64,000 nucleotides of DNA from Cunninghamia lanceolata. Its lineage: Eukaryota; Streptophyta; Pinopsida; Cupressales; Cupressaceae. Shown piece after piece: positions 25,001 to 36,325 of the stretch. The notes beneath the pieces are model-generated. The model saw nothing but the letters and a program-made list of their open reading frames with translations, searched no databases and was not told where the DNA came from. The stretch is taken from positions 3,428,501 to 3,492,500 of the forward strand of contig BSBN01000233.1 in the NCBI GenBank assembly GCA_027924645.1. The letters run 5' to 3'. Position 1 is the first letter of the stretch; every line of letters begins with the position of its first letter. The translations under genes were made by a program, and so were the position numbers.

Positions 25001-25069
25001 CACATTTGCATCATCTACATTCATCCCATCCTTCATAGTCTCTTGAATGTTCTTCTCTTCAATAGTCAT
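22050..25069 (-). pseudogene. DDE-type DNA transposase gene, decayed
   Basis: The frame from ATG 25069 continues to 23852 with a single TAG at 24554; later pieces at 23532, 23227 and below are shifted. The N-terminus has three 20-residue repeats (60 bp each, from about 24819) and a duplicated MSENEIPY. Conserved blocks follow in order: LLVVDFTENYT (D near 23394), LIWSDNYTMQFKN (D near 23128), GKGKGEHDGAGACVKR (E/D near 23011 and 23005), then FCQFCIAGDWEAC. This arrangement is known from uncharacterised transposase-like proteins of animals and plants; I think of the Sola superfamily but cannot confirm it. An intron is predicted at 22428-22546 (donor AAAAG|GTACTT, acceptor TTTTTTGCAG), joining DLVQK to GHVYVVVALEG. 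Several stops make it non-functional. Confidence 0.65.
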
Positions 25070-25551
25070 GGAACTAGATGCTTCCTATGTTTTTTTTGCA
25101 TTGATTTGATCACATGATTACCAAATCCTCTTGATAAAAATAACAAATGCTATTTAATCTATTTTTAGACTAATGTACCTCTTTGAAATTTTGAAGTACG
25201 ACTAGATGTAGATCCTTTGTTCCATAAATTCTGAAGTAAAAGTAGATGTGAATAACAAAAACCCTCTTTCTTGATTCCTCTTGAAAATAGCCCATGTACT
25301 TGATTCCACTTCAAAATTGTTCATATGATTGATTCCTTTTAAAATTTGAATAGAATATGGCATGCCAAGAGATTCCAAAAGACACCTGTAAATTAAAAAA
25401 CATAGAAAATGTCTCTATTGGGCTATGCATCATAAATGCAAGTTGTAGGTATATAGTGGTAGTACATTTTTACTGAAAATAGGAAATAACAGATATATTA
25501 GAAACGGGTAACCTTTTAAAATAGGTACCCATTATTAAAAGGAATGGGTAC
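25070..25551. other. Flank of the transposase relic with GGGTACCC motifs
   Basis: A 9-bp inverted repeat, GTACCCATT at 25525-25533 and AATGGGTAC at 25543-25551, ends exactly at the Copia B insertion. A further GAACGGGTACCCATT lies at 31514-31529 beyond that insertion, and AAACGGGTA lies near 25502. These may be terminal or subterminal repeats of the DNA transposon. The rest is AT-rich. Confidence 0.4.
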
Positions 25552-26468
25552 TGTTGGAATAAGGTGCCATAAACCTTGTAAATTTCAATATTGTATTTAT
25601 CTCATTTAGTATTTGTTATTTGTAATTACCATAAGGAAATGAGGTAGTCTCATTGATAGTGGTTATTTCAAAGTTACCGGTGGGAGTTACAGAGTGATAT
25701 TTATTGTTGGAAAATGTAAAACTAATGAGTAAATGAGTGTAGGCTTTCCCCTTGGAGAATCTGCTATTTTTAGCATGTATGACAACTTGTCATAATGTGG
25801 TGTAAGTGGAATTATGGTAGCTGCAAGTTGTCATAAGATTCCATGCATGTATGACACATGCGATACCCATTATTAGTTGCGGTTGCTATTATTAGACCCA
25901 GGTGCCCATATTGGGAAGATTCTTTATTAGTGGTATCTATGACAGTTATGACACGTCATAAGATGCTTTTACATGCTATTCTTGGACCTGGGCGCCCAAC
26001 CTTGCATGGGCAAGTTATTGCCACTTGGTGGTTGCATGTATGACACCATTTAATGCTTGCATGTGGGGTTGTTGGAGGAGAGAGAAAGTGGACACCCAAA
26101 TTGGAGGGAAAACTCCTCTATAAATATTTGCCATTGTATTTGTTGTTGTATGTGAGATTTTAGGTACTCAGGTGCTGCCAGAATATTGTCAGATTGAAGA
26201 CTAGTGGAGAGAGTTGTTGAGTGATTGTATTATACAAATCTTTTATAGATTAATACAAGATTGTGCCTCTTTCCTGGTGGAGCTTTTTACCCATAAGGGT
26301 TTTCTCCACATAAATATTGTGTTGTGTGTTTAGTTTTCTATTTTGATGTTTCTGGGTTTGCATATTTTCATTTGCATGTTACAATCTCCATTGGTAATAT
26401 ACAATTAAGATGACAAAAAATTATATTTGAATCAGATTTTCATTTGTGTAGTTGTGCCTTTTCTAACA
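25552..26468 (+). repeat. 5' LTR of Copia B
   Basis: 917 bp, TG...CTAACA. A promoter-like CTATAAATA lies near 26110, and GGTTTTCTCCACATAAA, typical of Copia U5, near 26298. Confidence 0.9.
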
Positions 26469-26575
26469 TTTGGTATTAGAGCCTAGCTAGCTTTGACTCT
26501 TGGGTGGTAGTGTGGAAGCTGTAGCTATAGTGGGAGATTTGGTTGTGTTTGTCTTGTAGGTCTTGTGTTGTTATT

Positions 26576-27306
26576 ATGGCTGGATCCACCATTGCATCAA
26601 TCTCTCGTTTGGACATTGAGAAGTTCAATGGAACGGGGTATGAGTTGTGGAAGCTGAAAATAGAGGATTTGTTGGAAGAAAGAAACTAGTGGTTGGCTGT
26701 TCAAAAAGAGAAGAAACTTGATGAAGTCTCTCCAAATGAGTGGGATAGACTGGATAAGAAGGCACAAGGAGCCATCTGTTTATGTCTGTCAGATTCTATA
26801 GATTGTTGAATGTTGTAAAGAAAGAGACTACACACAAGTTGTGGAAACAATTGGGTGAGATCTATCAAGCCAAGAGTATGGTAAATAAACTCAATTTAGA
26901 AAGAAAATTATTTTGCATAAAAATAATTTGATGTTGAGTCAACTTGCTTCAGTAGATGTTGATGTTAGTGAGGAAGATAAATGTATCTTACTTCTTTATT
27001 CTTTACCTAAGTCTTGGGAGAATGTTATCCTTGCTATCACTGCTAACCTCATGGATTTGAATTTGGATGCTCTTGTTTCAGTGACACTGTCACAGGGATT
27101 GAGGAAGAAGAGTTCAGATAGTTCAGGGGATGCTCTAAGTGTCAGGGGAAGGTCTAAGGAAAGAAGACCGAAAGGAGATTAGAAAGGGGCCAAGGACAAG
27201 TCCAAGGGCTAATCTAAGACTTCTGGGAAGAAGAATATAGTTAAGTGTTGGAATTGTGGTAAAAGGGGACATGTGAAGAAGGAGTACAAGAACCCAAAGA
27301 AATAGT
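26576..27306 (+). pseudogene. Copia B gag
   Basis: MAGSTIASISRLDIEKFNG with YELWKLKIEDLL is the Copia gag N-terminus. Stops and frame changes follow, with open segments such as SWENVILAITANL. The nucleic-acid knuckle reads CWNCGKRGHVKKEY: the last Cys of CX2CX4HX4C is now Tyr. A TAG follows at about 27304. Confidence 0.8.
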
Positions 27307-30300
27307 GGGAGAGTGCTTCAGATAAGTCATCGAATGCAAGTGAAGATATTTTACTTTCTGCATGTAATGTTGTTTCTAATCAACATTGGTTGGTTGACTC
27401 AGGATGCTCACTTCATATGACCCTGCATAAGGAATGGTTCTCCACATATGAAGAATATGATGGAGGTAATATCTACCTTGGAGACAAATCTACATATCTG
27501 ATAGTTGGGAAAGGTAAGGTATTGTTGTGTTTTAGTGATAGGAGGATTAAAACCCTCCCTGATGTTTATCATGTTCCTGGCTTAGCTAGAAATTTGATTT
27601 TTGTTTCAAAGATGAATGATTTGGGAATGCATGTGACTTTTGACAAGCATGGCTGCAAATTGGTGAGAGGGAACTTGGTGGTAGTGAAGGGGAAGAGATT
27701 GGGAAACCCATTCAAGCTTGAATCCACTATAGTTTGTAATGCATCCTATGTATCTAAGGCCAATACTGAAAATACATGTATGGTGTGGCACCATAGATTG
27801 GGTCACACTAGCAATAATGTTTTGAAAACCATTAAGAATAAAGATTTGTTGGATGGTTTCTCTTATTTTGATGAGCACTTTGATTTCTGTGAGCATTGTG
27901 TGTTTGGTAAACAAAATAGAAAATCATTTTCTTTAGGAAGCAATAGAGCAAACGAGAAGTTAGAAATTATTCATACAGATGTGTTTGGACTTGTGGATAA
28001 TGATTCTATCAGAAAATCTCATTATTTTGTCACCTTCATTGATGATGTCTCCAGATTTACTTAGATTTATTTTATGAAACACAAATCTGAAGTTTTCACT
28101 AAGTTTAAGGAATTCAAAGTCTTAGTAGAGAACCAATTAGGTTTGAAGATAAAAATATTAAGATCTAACAATGGAGGGGAATATTGCTCTAAGGAATTTG
28201 ATGAGTTTTACAAGCATGCAGGTATTATCAGACAAAAGATAGCTCCATATGCACCACAACAGAATGGTGTTGTAGAAAGGATGAATTGAACAATCATGGA
28301 AATGGCCAGAAGTATGCTGAGTGATACATAGTTGGTTAAATGCTTTTAGATAGAGGCTGTGTGTATTGCTTGCTACTTGATAAATAGATCTCCTTGTAAG
28401 GCTCTTGATTTGACACCTTATGAAGTGTGGACAGGTAAGAAACCTTCTATTTCACATTTAAGGGTTTTTGGCTGTGAGGATTTTGTTCATGTGCCCAAGG
28501 AAAAGCGATCTAAGTTGGATCCAAAAGCTGAAAAGTGTACATTCATTGGATATGGTGATAATGGTGATAATGTTAAAGGTTATAAGCTTTGGAATCCACT
28601 AACTCGTAAGATTATCTATTCTAGAGATGTTATTTTCAGGGAACTTAGAGCTATATTTCTAAACTTGAGCAGCTAAAAGAAAAAGATGAAAAGGTAAAGA
28701 GAGTACACTTTGAGTTAGAGCAGCAAGATGCACCTCAAGCAGAATAGAATGATGGATTGGGGGGTGAAGAAGAAGAAGAAGATTCGAGTAGTTTTGATGA
28801 ATGTGAATCTATTGTTACAGAAAAAGTTAGTACAGATGATCATGCAGAAGAAAAAGTTGAGACTCTTACTCCACCCTTGAGGAGATCCACAAAATAACAT
28901 AATCTAGTTGATAGGGATAGCCCACCAAATGTCCATTGTGTATTTGCTTTATTAAGTACTAATGATGAGCCTAGATCCTACAGGGAAGCTATTCTTTCAG
29001 ATGATAGTGAGTCTTGGCAGTTAGCCATGCAAGAGGAGATGATGGTATTAGACTCTTGTAACACTTAGGATCTTGTTCATTTGCCCAAAGGAAGAAAGGC
29101 AACAGGTTGTAAGTGGGTCTTTAAGAAGAAGTTTGGAGTAGATGGATCATTGGAGAAATACAAGGCTAGAATGGTAGCCAAGGGCTACTCCCAGGGAGAG
29201 GGAGTTGATTTTGGTGAGATATTCTCTCATGTTGCTAAATTGACTTCTATTATATTTCTTTTATCCATTGTTGCAGCTTATGATTGGGAGATTAAGCAAA
29301 TGGAAGTTAAGACTGCATTCTTGCATGTAGATCTTGAGGAATAAATTTATATGCAACAACCTACAGATTTTGAGGTAAAAGGGAAAGAAAAATGGGTTTG
29401 CAGGTTAAGGTCACTTTATGGTTTAAAATAGTCCCCCAAAATGTGGTATCAAAAGTTTTATTTACTTGTGTTGAAATTGGGTTTTGTTAGAAGTGAGGAG
29501 GATCATTGTGTTTACATTTATTGTATTGATGATTCTATACTGGTTATTGCATTGTATGTTTATTTTTCAGCAATACTAAGGGTATGATCAGTGAGCTAAA
29601 AGATCAATTTTTAGGTGCATTTGATATGATGGATCTTGGAGCTGCCAGGTATATTCTGGGTATGGAGATTAGGAGGGATAGAGGTAACATAAAGCTTTGG
29701 TTGTCACAAAGTAAGTATGTGGATACCATTTTGTAGAGATTTAGTATGCAGGATTGTAACCTAATTAGAGTTCCTTTAGCCATTGGTACTAAGCTTTCAT
29801 TAGATATGTGTCCAAAGATTGAAGATGATCTTGAGGATATGTATAATGTTCCATATGCTAGTGTTATAGGGAGTTTAATGTATGCAATGGTTTGCACTAG
29901 GCTAGATATTGCCCAAGCAGTGGAAGTTTTGAGCAGATTTATGTCTAACCCTGGTAGACAGCATTGGAATTATGCGAAGATGGTGCTTAAATATATTGCA
30001 TGTACTCTTGATTGTTGTTTGATTTACTCTGATACTAATAGTGTTGATAATCTTTAGACAAACAGGGTTTTGTTGATTCAGATTGGGTAGGTGACTTAGA
30101 TAGTCGAAGGTCCACTAGTGGCTATGTGTTTACTCTGTTTGGAGGAGCAATGAGTTGGATGACTTAGAGGTAGCCCACAGTTTCTTTGTCCACCATATAA
30201 GTAGAGTATATGGCTACTACTTATGTCTCTAAGGAGGCAATTTGGTTGAAAGATTGTGTACAGGTATTGGGTTTGTTTGTAGGATCATTCAGATTAGTTG

Positions 30301-30420
30301 TGATAGCTAGAGTGCTATCTGTTTGGCCAAGAATTCCATGTATCATGCTCAGACTAAGCATGTTGATGTTTAATATCACTTTGTTTGAGAGTTAGTTGCA
30401 AATGGATAGATTGAGATGAA
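27307..30420 (+). pseudogene. Copia B pol (protease, integrase, RT, RNase H)
   Basis: Protease: LVDSGCSLHM, catalytic Asp kept. Integrase: HHCC zinc finger (HRLGHTSNNV ... CEHCVFGK) and a core with FIDDVSRFT, LRSNNGGEY (second catalytic Asp changed to Asn) and PQQNGVVERMN (Glu kept). RT from about 29081: KWVFKKKFGVDGS and YKARMVAKGYSQ. The YVDD box is destroyed by a small deletion, leaving ALYVYFSAIL near 29550. RNase H remnants continue from about 30060 to 30420. There are many in-frame TAG stops. Confidence 0.85.
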
Positions 30421-30586
30421 GAAGATAGACAATCAAGAGAATTTTTATAGCTTCATTGACCAAGCCTGTGAGCATAGAGAAGTTTGTGTGGTGCAGAGAG
30501 GCCATGGGCCTTGTTTCTAGTGTCTGATTATATTTTATTTGTTTTCCTATGGGTTGATTTACAAGGTATAATGTCAAGTGGGAGAA

Positions 30587-31501
30587 TGTTGGAATAAGGT
30601 GCCATAAACCTTGTAAATTTCAATATTGTATTTATCTCATTTATTATTTGTTATTTGTAATTACCCATAAGGGAATGAGGTAGTCTCATTGACAATGATT
30701 ATTTCAGAGTTACCGAAAGGAGTTATGGAGTGATATTTATTGTTGTCCAATGTAAAACTCATGAGTAAATGAGTGTAGGCATTCCCCTTAGAGAATCTGA
30801 TATTTTTGGCATGTATGACAACTTGTCATAATGTGGTGTAAGTGGATTTATGACATCTACAATTTGTCATAAGATTCCATGCATGTATGATGCATGCGAT
30901 ACCTATTATTAGTTGTGGTTGCTATTATTAGACTCAAGTGCCCATATTGGGAAGATTCTTTGTTAGTGGTATCAATGATGGTTATGACATGTCATAAGAT
31001 GCTTTTATAGGCTATTCTTGGATTTGGGCACCCAACCTTACATGGGTAAGTTATTGTCACTTGGTGGTTGCATGTATGACACCATTTAATGCTTGCATGT
31101 GGGGTTGTTGTAGGAGAGAGAAAATGGATGCCCAGATTGGATGGAAAACTCCTCTATAAATATTTGCCATTATATTTGTTGTTGTATATGAGATTTTAGG
31201 TACTCAGGTGCTGCCAAAATGCTGTTAGATTGAAGACTAGTGGAGAGAGTTGTTGAGTGATTGTATTGTATAAATCTTTTACAGATTAATACAAGCTTGT
31301 ACCTCTTTCCTAGTGGAGTTTTTTACCTGCAAGGGTTTTCTCCACGTAAACAATGTGTGTTTAGTTTTCTATTTTGATGTTTCTAGGTTTCCATATTTTC
31401 ATTTGCATGTTACAATCTCCATTGGTAATACACAGTTAAGGTTCCAAAATTATATTTGAATTAGATTTTCATTTGTATAGTTGTGTCTTTCATTTCTAAT
31501 A
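30587..31501 (+). repeat. 3' LTR of Copia B
   Basis: About 915 bp, matching the 5' LTR with scattered transitions; the terminal CTAACA has become CTAATA. Confidence 0.9.
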
Positions 31502-31506
31502 GGTAC

Positions 31507-31985
31507 ACATTTTAGAACGGGTACCCATTCTTAGAAATTTGAATTCCACACCCACGTTTTGGGTTTGGTTTGGTTTTGGTTTGGTTTTAGACTCAGGAAA
31601 GACATGGTAAGCTAACCCATAGCCTTGGACTTGCAAGTACAAATCCATGTTCAGAGCAAGAGAAAAGACTAACTTTACCAATATGGCTAACAATGTTTTT
31701 TTGTGATTTTTTTTACGAAATTAAAACCCATTATAGATGACGATGTGTAGTTTTCAAATATGTAATTTTTTTATTTGACTTGTTTTTCCATTTATTAATT
31801 AATTTATGAGCAAACTGGTATGAAAACTTGAAATGATAGATTTTTATATTTTTTAATAACTTTTAATTTTTAAAGGTTTTTGTAAAAAAATTATGTCATT
31901 AATCTACACATCATTCTTTACACAATGAAAAAAAACATTTTATGATTAGTTTATCTCAAATTATGTTGGTTGTACATGAGAGGTT
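31507..31985. other. AT-rich DNA between Copia B and an LTR relic
   Basis: Apart from the GGGTACCC motif near its start and a short TTTGGTTTGG run near 31562-31588, nothing was recognised. Confidence 0.5.
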
Positions 31986-33130
31986 TGTTGAATGCACAAG
32001 ACAATTGAGAGAGGGGGTGAATCAGTTGTAACTTATAATTCCAAAACTCTCATACACATTTAGATCCACATAAATTCAATTAACCCTTAAACTGTTATGA
32101 TGATTAAGAAAATAACATAAACTAAACCAAATCAACAACACACACAAATGAACACTAGATTTACATGGAAAACCCAAGAAGGGAAAAACCATGGTGAGTA
32201 TTAGCTCACAATATAAAGTAATATCAACACCGAAATACAATAGGGCTCACTACCGGAAGGGTCATTGACAAAAGGCTCACTGCCATAATAGAGAAGAAGA
32301 TAGAGAAGATTGTTACAAAGAGAAAACTATCTCAATGCAATAGAGAAGTCCACCACAACTCCATAATCACCTCTACAGTCTCACTAAGGAATTGTAGACA
32401 CCTTCTACTCACTGCATCCAGTAATCTAACACATGAAGGTTTGCACTGCACTGAACAAATTCACACTCTATAATTCTATAATTCACATACCATACATCAT
32501 ACTTTTCTATCTTACCATCCTTCAACAGCTTATAACTTATTTATACCATCCTCAATCTTAAGAACATTCTCCAAGGTCGGCAAAGCACCTTAATCATGCA
32601 AATTCAAATTAGGTTGGTACCAAAACATTCCTGCGGTGGAAAGGAATGAAGACATACCACAACACACCTTAATTTGGACCTAAATCCACTCATACATGTT
32701 ACACCACACTTCCACAATCATCTAATTAACTCTGCAATTAGTGTAAACACCCAAGGTCAGTCGAACCTATGTTAACACCATAAACAATTATGTACATGCT
32801 TCCTCAAAACCAAAGATGACTCGCAGACCACAAACTATGCTTGAACATGATCTAGAATATTCCAAAAACTTCTTAAAATCCAACAAATTCCTCTGCAACA
32901 AATTTCACCTACTGTACAGCCTTATCCTATTTACCTAGTATACTCAAATATCTCTATCGTGCACTACAACTCAAGAAATCATCTTCTGGACCACCAAACC
33001 ATGAAAAATTTCAACTAAAGATAGATATTAACCTTATAATCACACTTCTAGAACTGCAAGACCTAAAACCATTCTGTGGATAAATGTGGAGCAAATACTT
33101 TTCTCCTAGACACCTCTATAATAAATAGTT
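31986..33130 (-). repeat. Minus-strand Copia LTR relic, split by Copia A
   Basis: It begins TGTTGAATGCACAAG, then GAGAGGGGGTGAATCAG, then TGGAAAACCC with GGGAAAAACCATGG, the U5 signature shared with the solo LTR at 61607-62954. It is interrupted by Copia A at TAGTT and probably resumes at 47669-47684 (CACACACTGGTGAACA). No primer site, polypurine tract or matching target duplication is found next to it, so it is a truncated or solo LTR. Confidence 0.6.
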
Positions 33131-33585
33131 TGTAGAAGTACACTCAACACTAAGAGGGGGCTAAATCAGTGTTGATACAAAAAAAATTCACCTTTCAAAA
33201 ATAGCAATGAACTTTGATTTCACAATCACCAAATTTTCAAACACATATGATTAATGAAAATATGCAGAACATCAACACAAAAAGTTTTGACACAAAATAT
33301 TACCGAGTGGAAAACCCTCCACAGGTAGAAAAACCACTCAAATTGCCTCACTGGCTTAAATGAAAAAGTTCAAGTGTACAATTGTCTCACTGACATATAC
33401 AATTCTGCCTCACTGGCATATTGTCTTTCATCACAAGTCTCACTGAATTTCAATATCAAAAGATCAATGAACAAAATAAATCAGGGGGTTTCCCTGTTTC
33501 AATCAATCTCAACACCTTATTTCTCCTGTTCAAAATTTTTAACAAATATATATTTTCTACAAACTAATGGAATAAATTTTCAATT
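33131..33585 (-). repeat. 3' LTR of Copia A, part 1
   Basis: Matches 45915-46375 of the 5' LTR; cut after CAATT by the nested element. Confidence 0.9.
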
Positions 33586-33951
33586 TGTAAGAGTCAATGT
33601 GACTCAACAAGCTAGGATCACCTGCAATCAAGACAACCTTCCACACAAAGAAAATAGAGAAGATGTTAAAACAATGGAGCAAGAATCTATACAAAGATCA
33701 TATGAAGCTGTATGAAATACAATGAGTGAGCCTTGCTTATAAAGGCAAGGTGAGAGCTAGAAGGGTGGAGTGGAAAGTGGAGATATTCCTACAACATGTG
33801 TCAATTAGAGGATGATAACTAATTGCATATGTGGAGGATAAGACAATTCACTCCAACTATCAACAACTCAACACACAACTAGACTCAACTAGACATTTAG
33901 AAGGCTCACTAAGTCAACTTAATATGTGTGAATTATGTGTTCACACCAACA
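33586..33951 (-). repeat. 3' LTR of the nested gag-only element
   Basis: 366 bp, about seven mismatches to 38718-39083, nearly all transitions. Confidence 0.92.
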
Positions 33952-34414
33952 CCCCCCTTAAGTGCAACTGAGGGAGTAGCTGACTAAACCAAAGATACAA
34001 TGATGGATGGGTCCTGGCTACAAGGCCATGTTAGGTACCCATGTACAACAAATCTCAAGTGGAGAAAAGGAGAAAACCTCATGGGACAAAACTCCTCTCC
34101 AAAAGTGAGAATACAAAAAAAAAATGAAAGATGTGATGGAAGGAGGACTCAAGACCCCCCAAGGAATACATCCAACACAGATATACAATCAAGTACCCCC
34201 CATAGGAGAGCAAGTGTGAGACTATAGGTCTCTCCCACAATGAAGTAGCTCCTGTGCCGATGTTGAATGCCTAAAGGAGAATGCTGAAGAGAATCCAAAG
34301 CATGTAAACAACATTCTTCCCCTTAGGAATAAACAAGTCCAAAGGCTGATGTCGAAGAAACTCCATCTCAAGGTATGAGGCTAAAAGCCTCATAATGTAT
34401 GATGTCTCTGAAAA

Positions 34415-36325
34415 CTACTCAAGTGTCCATATGTCACAACCAAAATATGTCACATAATCAGGTGCTACATACCCAATCAAAGAATGTGACAATCCAAGAC
34501 ATGATGAAAACTCAAGATCATAAATCTCCAAAGACAAAGTATCCTCTGAATGATGCTCAATATTCTCCAACTCAGTGCCAAACTGTGACAAGTGAAGAGG
34601 AGAAGATGATGCCTTCTCATCCGAAGTAGAAGATTCAACTCCTTTAAAGAGGAGATGAATATCATCAATGATGTCCTCCAAGTCATCAAGATAGGACTCA
34701 CGAAACAAGTCTACAATACCTATCAAGTGCTCATCCCAAAAACCTATATGTGGAAGACAAATAATATCCTGCTCAACTGAAGTGGATAAATCTATGTCAA
34801 TGTCAATCTTGGAAGAAGCAGGAGAAGGAGGAAACTCAAAACTAGTCTCAGGAACTGAAGTAGATGCAAGAACACCAGGGTTCAAGTGACCAAACTTCTC
34901 CTCACAAACATGATTCACACTTGATGCATGAGTGTGAATATCAATCAATGGATCTACATCATCATCAGAAACAAAATGGGAGAAAGTGTACAAGCGAGAT
35001 GCATGATCAGCCATCCCAACTACAATGATATCTCTACTCTCCAAGTCCTGAATGATCATAGAATAAGGAGTGAACTCAACTGTCTTCCCTGCGCCACAAT
35101 GAGTAATCTAGTAGATGGAAAGGAGATTGATTGTCAAGGAAGGTACACACAACACATTGTTGAATGTATTTTGACCAACATCAATAGTCCCTTTTCCAGT
35201 TGCATGCATGTATGTATTATTACCCATCAAAATAGGTGGCGAAGTACATGACTGAAATGAAGAGAACATCCCCTATGAAGATGCCATATGATGAGAAGCT
35301 CTAGACTCAAGAAACCATCTCTCTGACTGTAGACTTGTTGAAGCAAAGAGTGCCTGTCCTTTTCCTTTATCTATCCCATAAGTAATGCCTACTATCCCTG
35401 TAGATGTAGATGATGATGGTGGCGAAGAAGAAGACTTGGGTAAAACAGTTGTTGATGAAGAATACTCAATGTTATGTTTTTGAAGAAGTTGTGACATCTC
35501 TTCAAACTTTTTCTCATAACATTTAGTCTCATCATGACCCAATTTCTTACAATAAGAACACTTTGGATTCTTCTTATTATTGAACTCCTCTTTGGAAGAA
35601 GAGTTGGGGGTTTTCTTTGATTATTTCTCTTGCTTATTAGACTATGAATCCTTTTGTTTCTTTCCCTTATTATGTGAAGCCTTAGGATCTTTTGTGCTTT
35701 GTGTTGCAACTAGAGCCTATTTTCTAGGAGACTTCAATGTGCCCATGTGTAGTAGCTTAGCTTGCTCTCTAGTGAGTTGTGTAGCAAACTCCTTAAGTAA
35801 AGGCATAGTAAACTTACTACCAAAGGCATCCATTGTAGCATAAAAGGTAGAAACATAAACTAAATATGCAGGACCCGATTTTGCAAGAATAGATAGAATC
35901 AATTGTTCATCTTCTTTCTCAAGACCACTTTGTTTGAGTTGCAACCTGAGAGACTTAAACTTGGTGAAGAAGTCTTCAATTTGATCAAAATCTTGAGGAT
36001 TAAGTGCAATTAGCTCATTTTCCAATTTGAACCTTCTTATTTTATCTTGCTTGCCAAATAGATTGTCCAGTGTTGTCCATATCTCATTTGGTGTAGTACA
36101 AGACTCAACATGAAATCTTAGATTTGGAGAAATAGCAAGACAAAGTGTGCCAAAAGCCTCATCTCTTCTGTCTAACCATTTTCTTCTCTCAGTAGCACTT
36201 GCGGGTTTAGGATCTGTGCCTAAAGTTATTCTATGTAACTTTTGTTTATACAACACAAACTTCATGTTTTTCTTCCATTCGAGATAATTATATGGAGTTA
36301 AAAGTGGAAATTGAGGCACATCCAT
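34415..36325 (-). pseudogene. Gag-protease-acidic tail ORF of the nested element
   Basis: A single frame of 637 codons runs from ATG 36325 (MDVPQFPLLTPYNYLEWKK) to 34415. It is broken by five stops and no frameshift: TAG at 35714, TAG and TAA near 35.64 kb, TAG near 35.27 kb and TAG near 35.11 kb. Domains: Copia gag to about residue 200; knuckle CSYCKKLGHDETKC (CX2CX4HX4C intact); protease region with WFLESRASHHM, where both catalytic-loop Asp and Gly of DSGAS are changed. After the protease end (HASRLYTFSHF) comes about 180 residues rich in Asp, Glu and Ser with no recognised domain. Integrase and RT are absent. Confidence 0.8.

Larger units (their letters stand above)
25552..31501 (+). mobile_element. 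Copia element B, full length but decayed
   Basis: The LTRs are 25552-26468 and 30587-31501, starting TGTTGGAATAAGGTGCC. The target duplication is GGTAC at 25547-25551 and 31502-31506. The primer site TGGTATTAGAGCC begins at 26471 (one mismatch) and the polypurine tract AAGTGGGAGAA lies at 30576-30586. Order gag, protease, integrase, RT, RNase H on the plus strand, as in Copia. The protein style is close to the Tnt1 type. Stops occur throughout, so it is dead. Confidence 0.93.
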
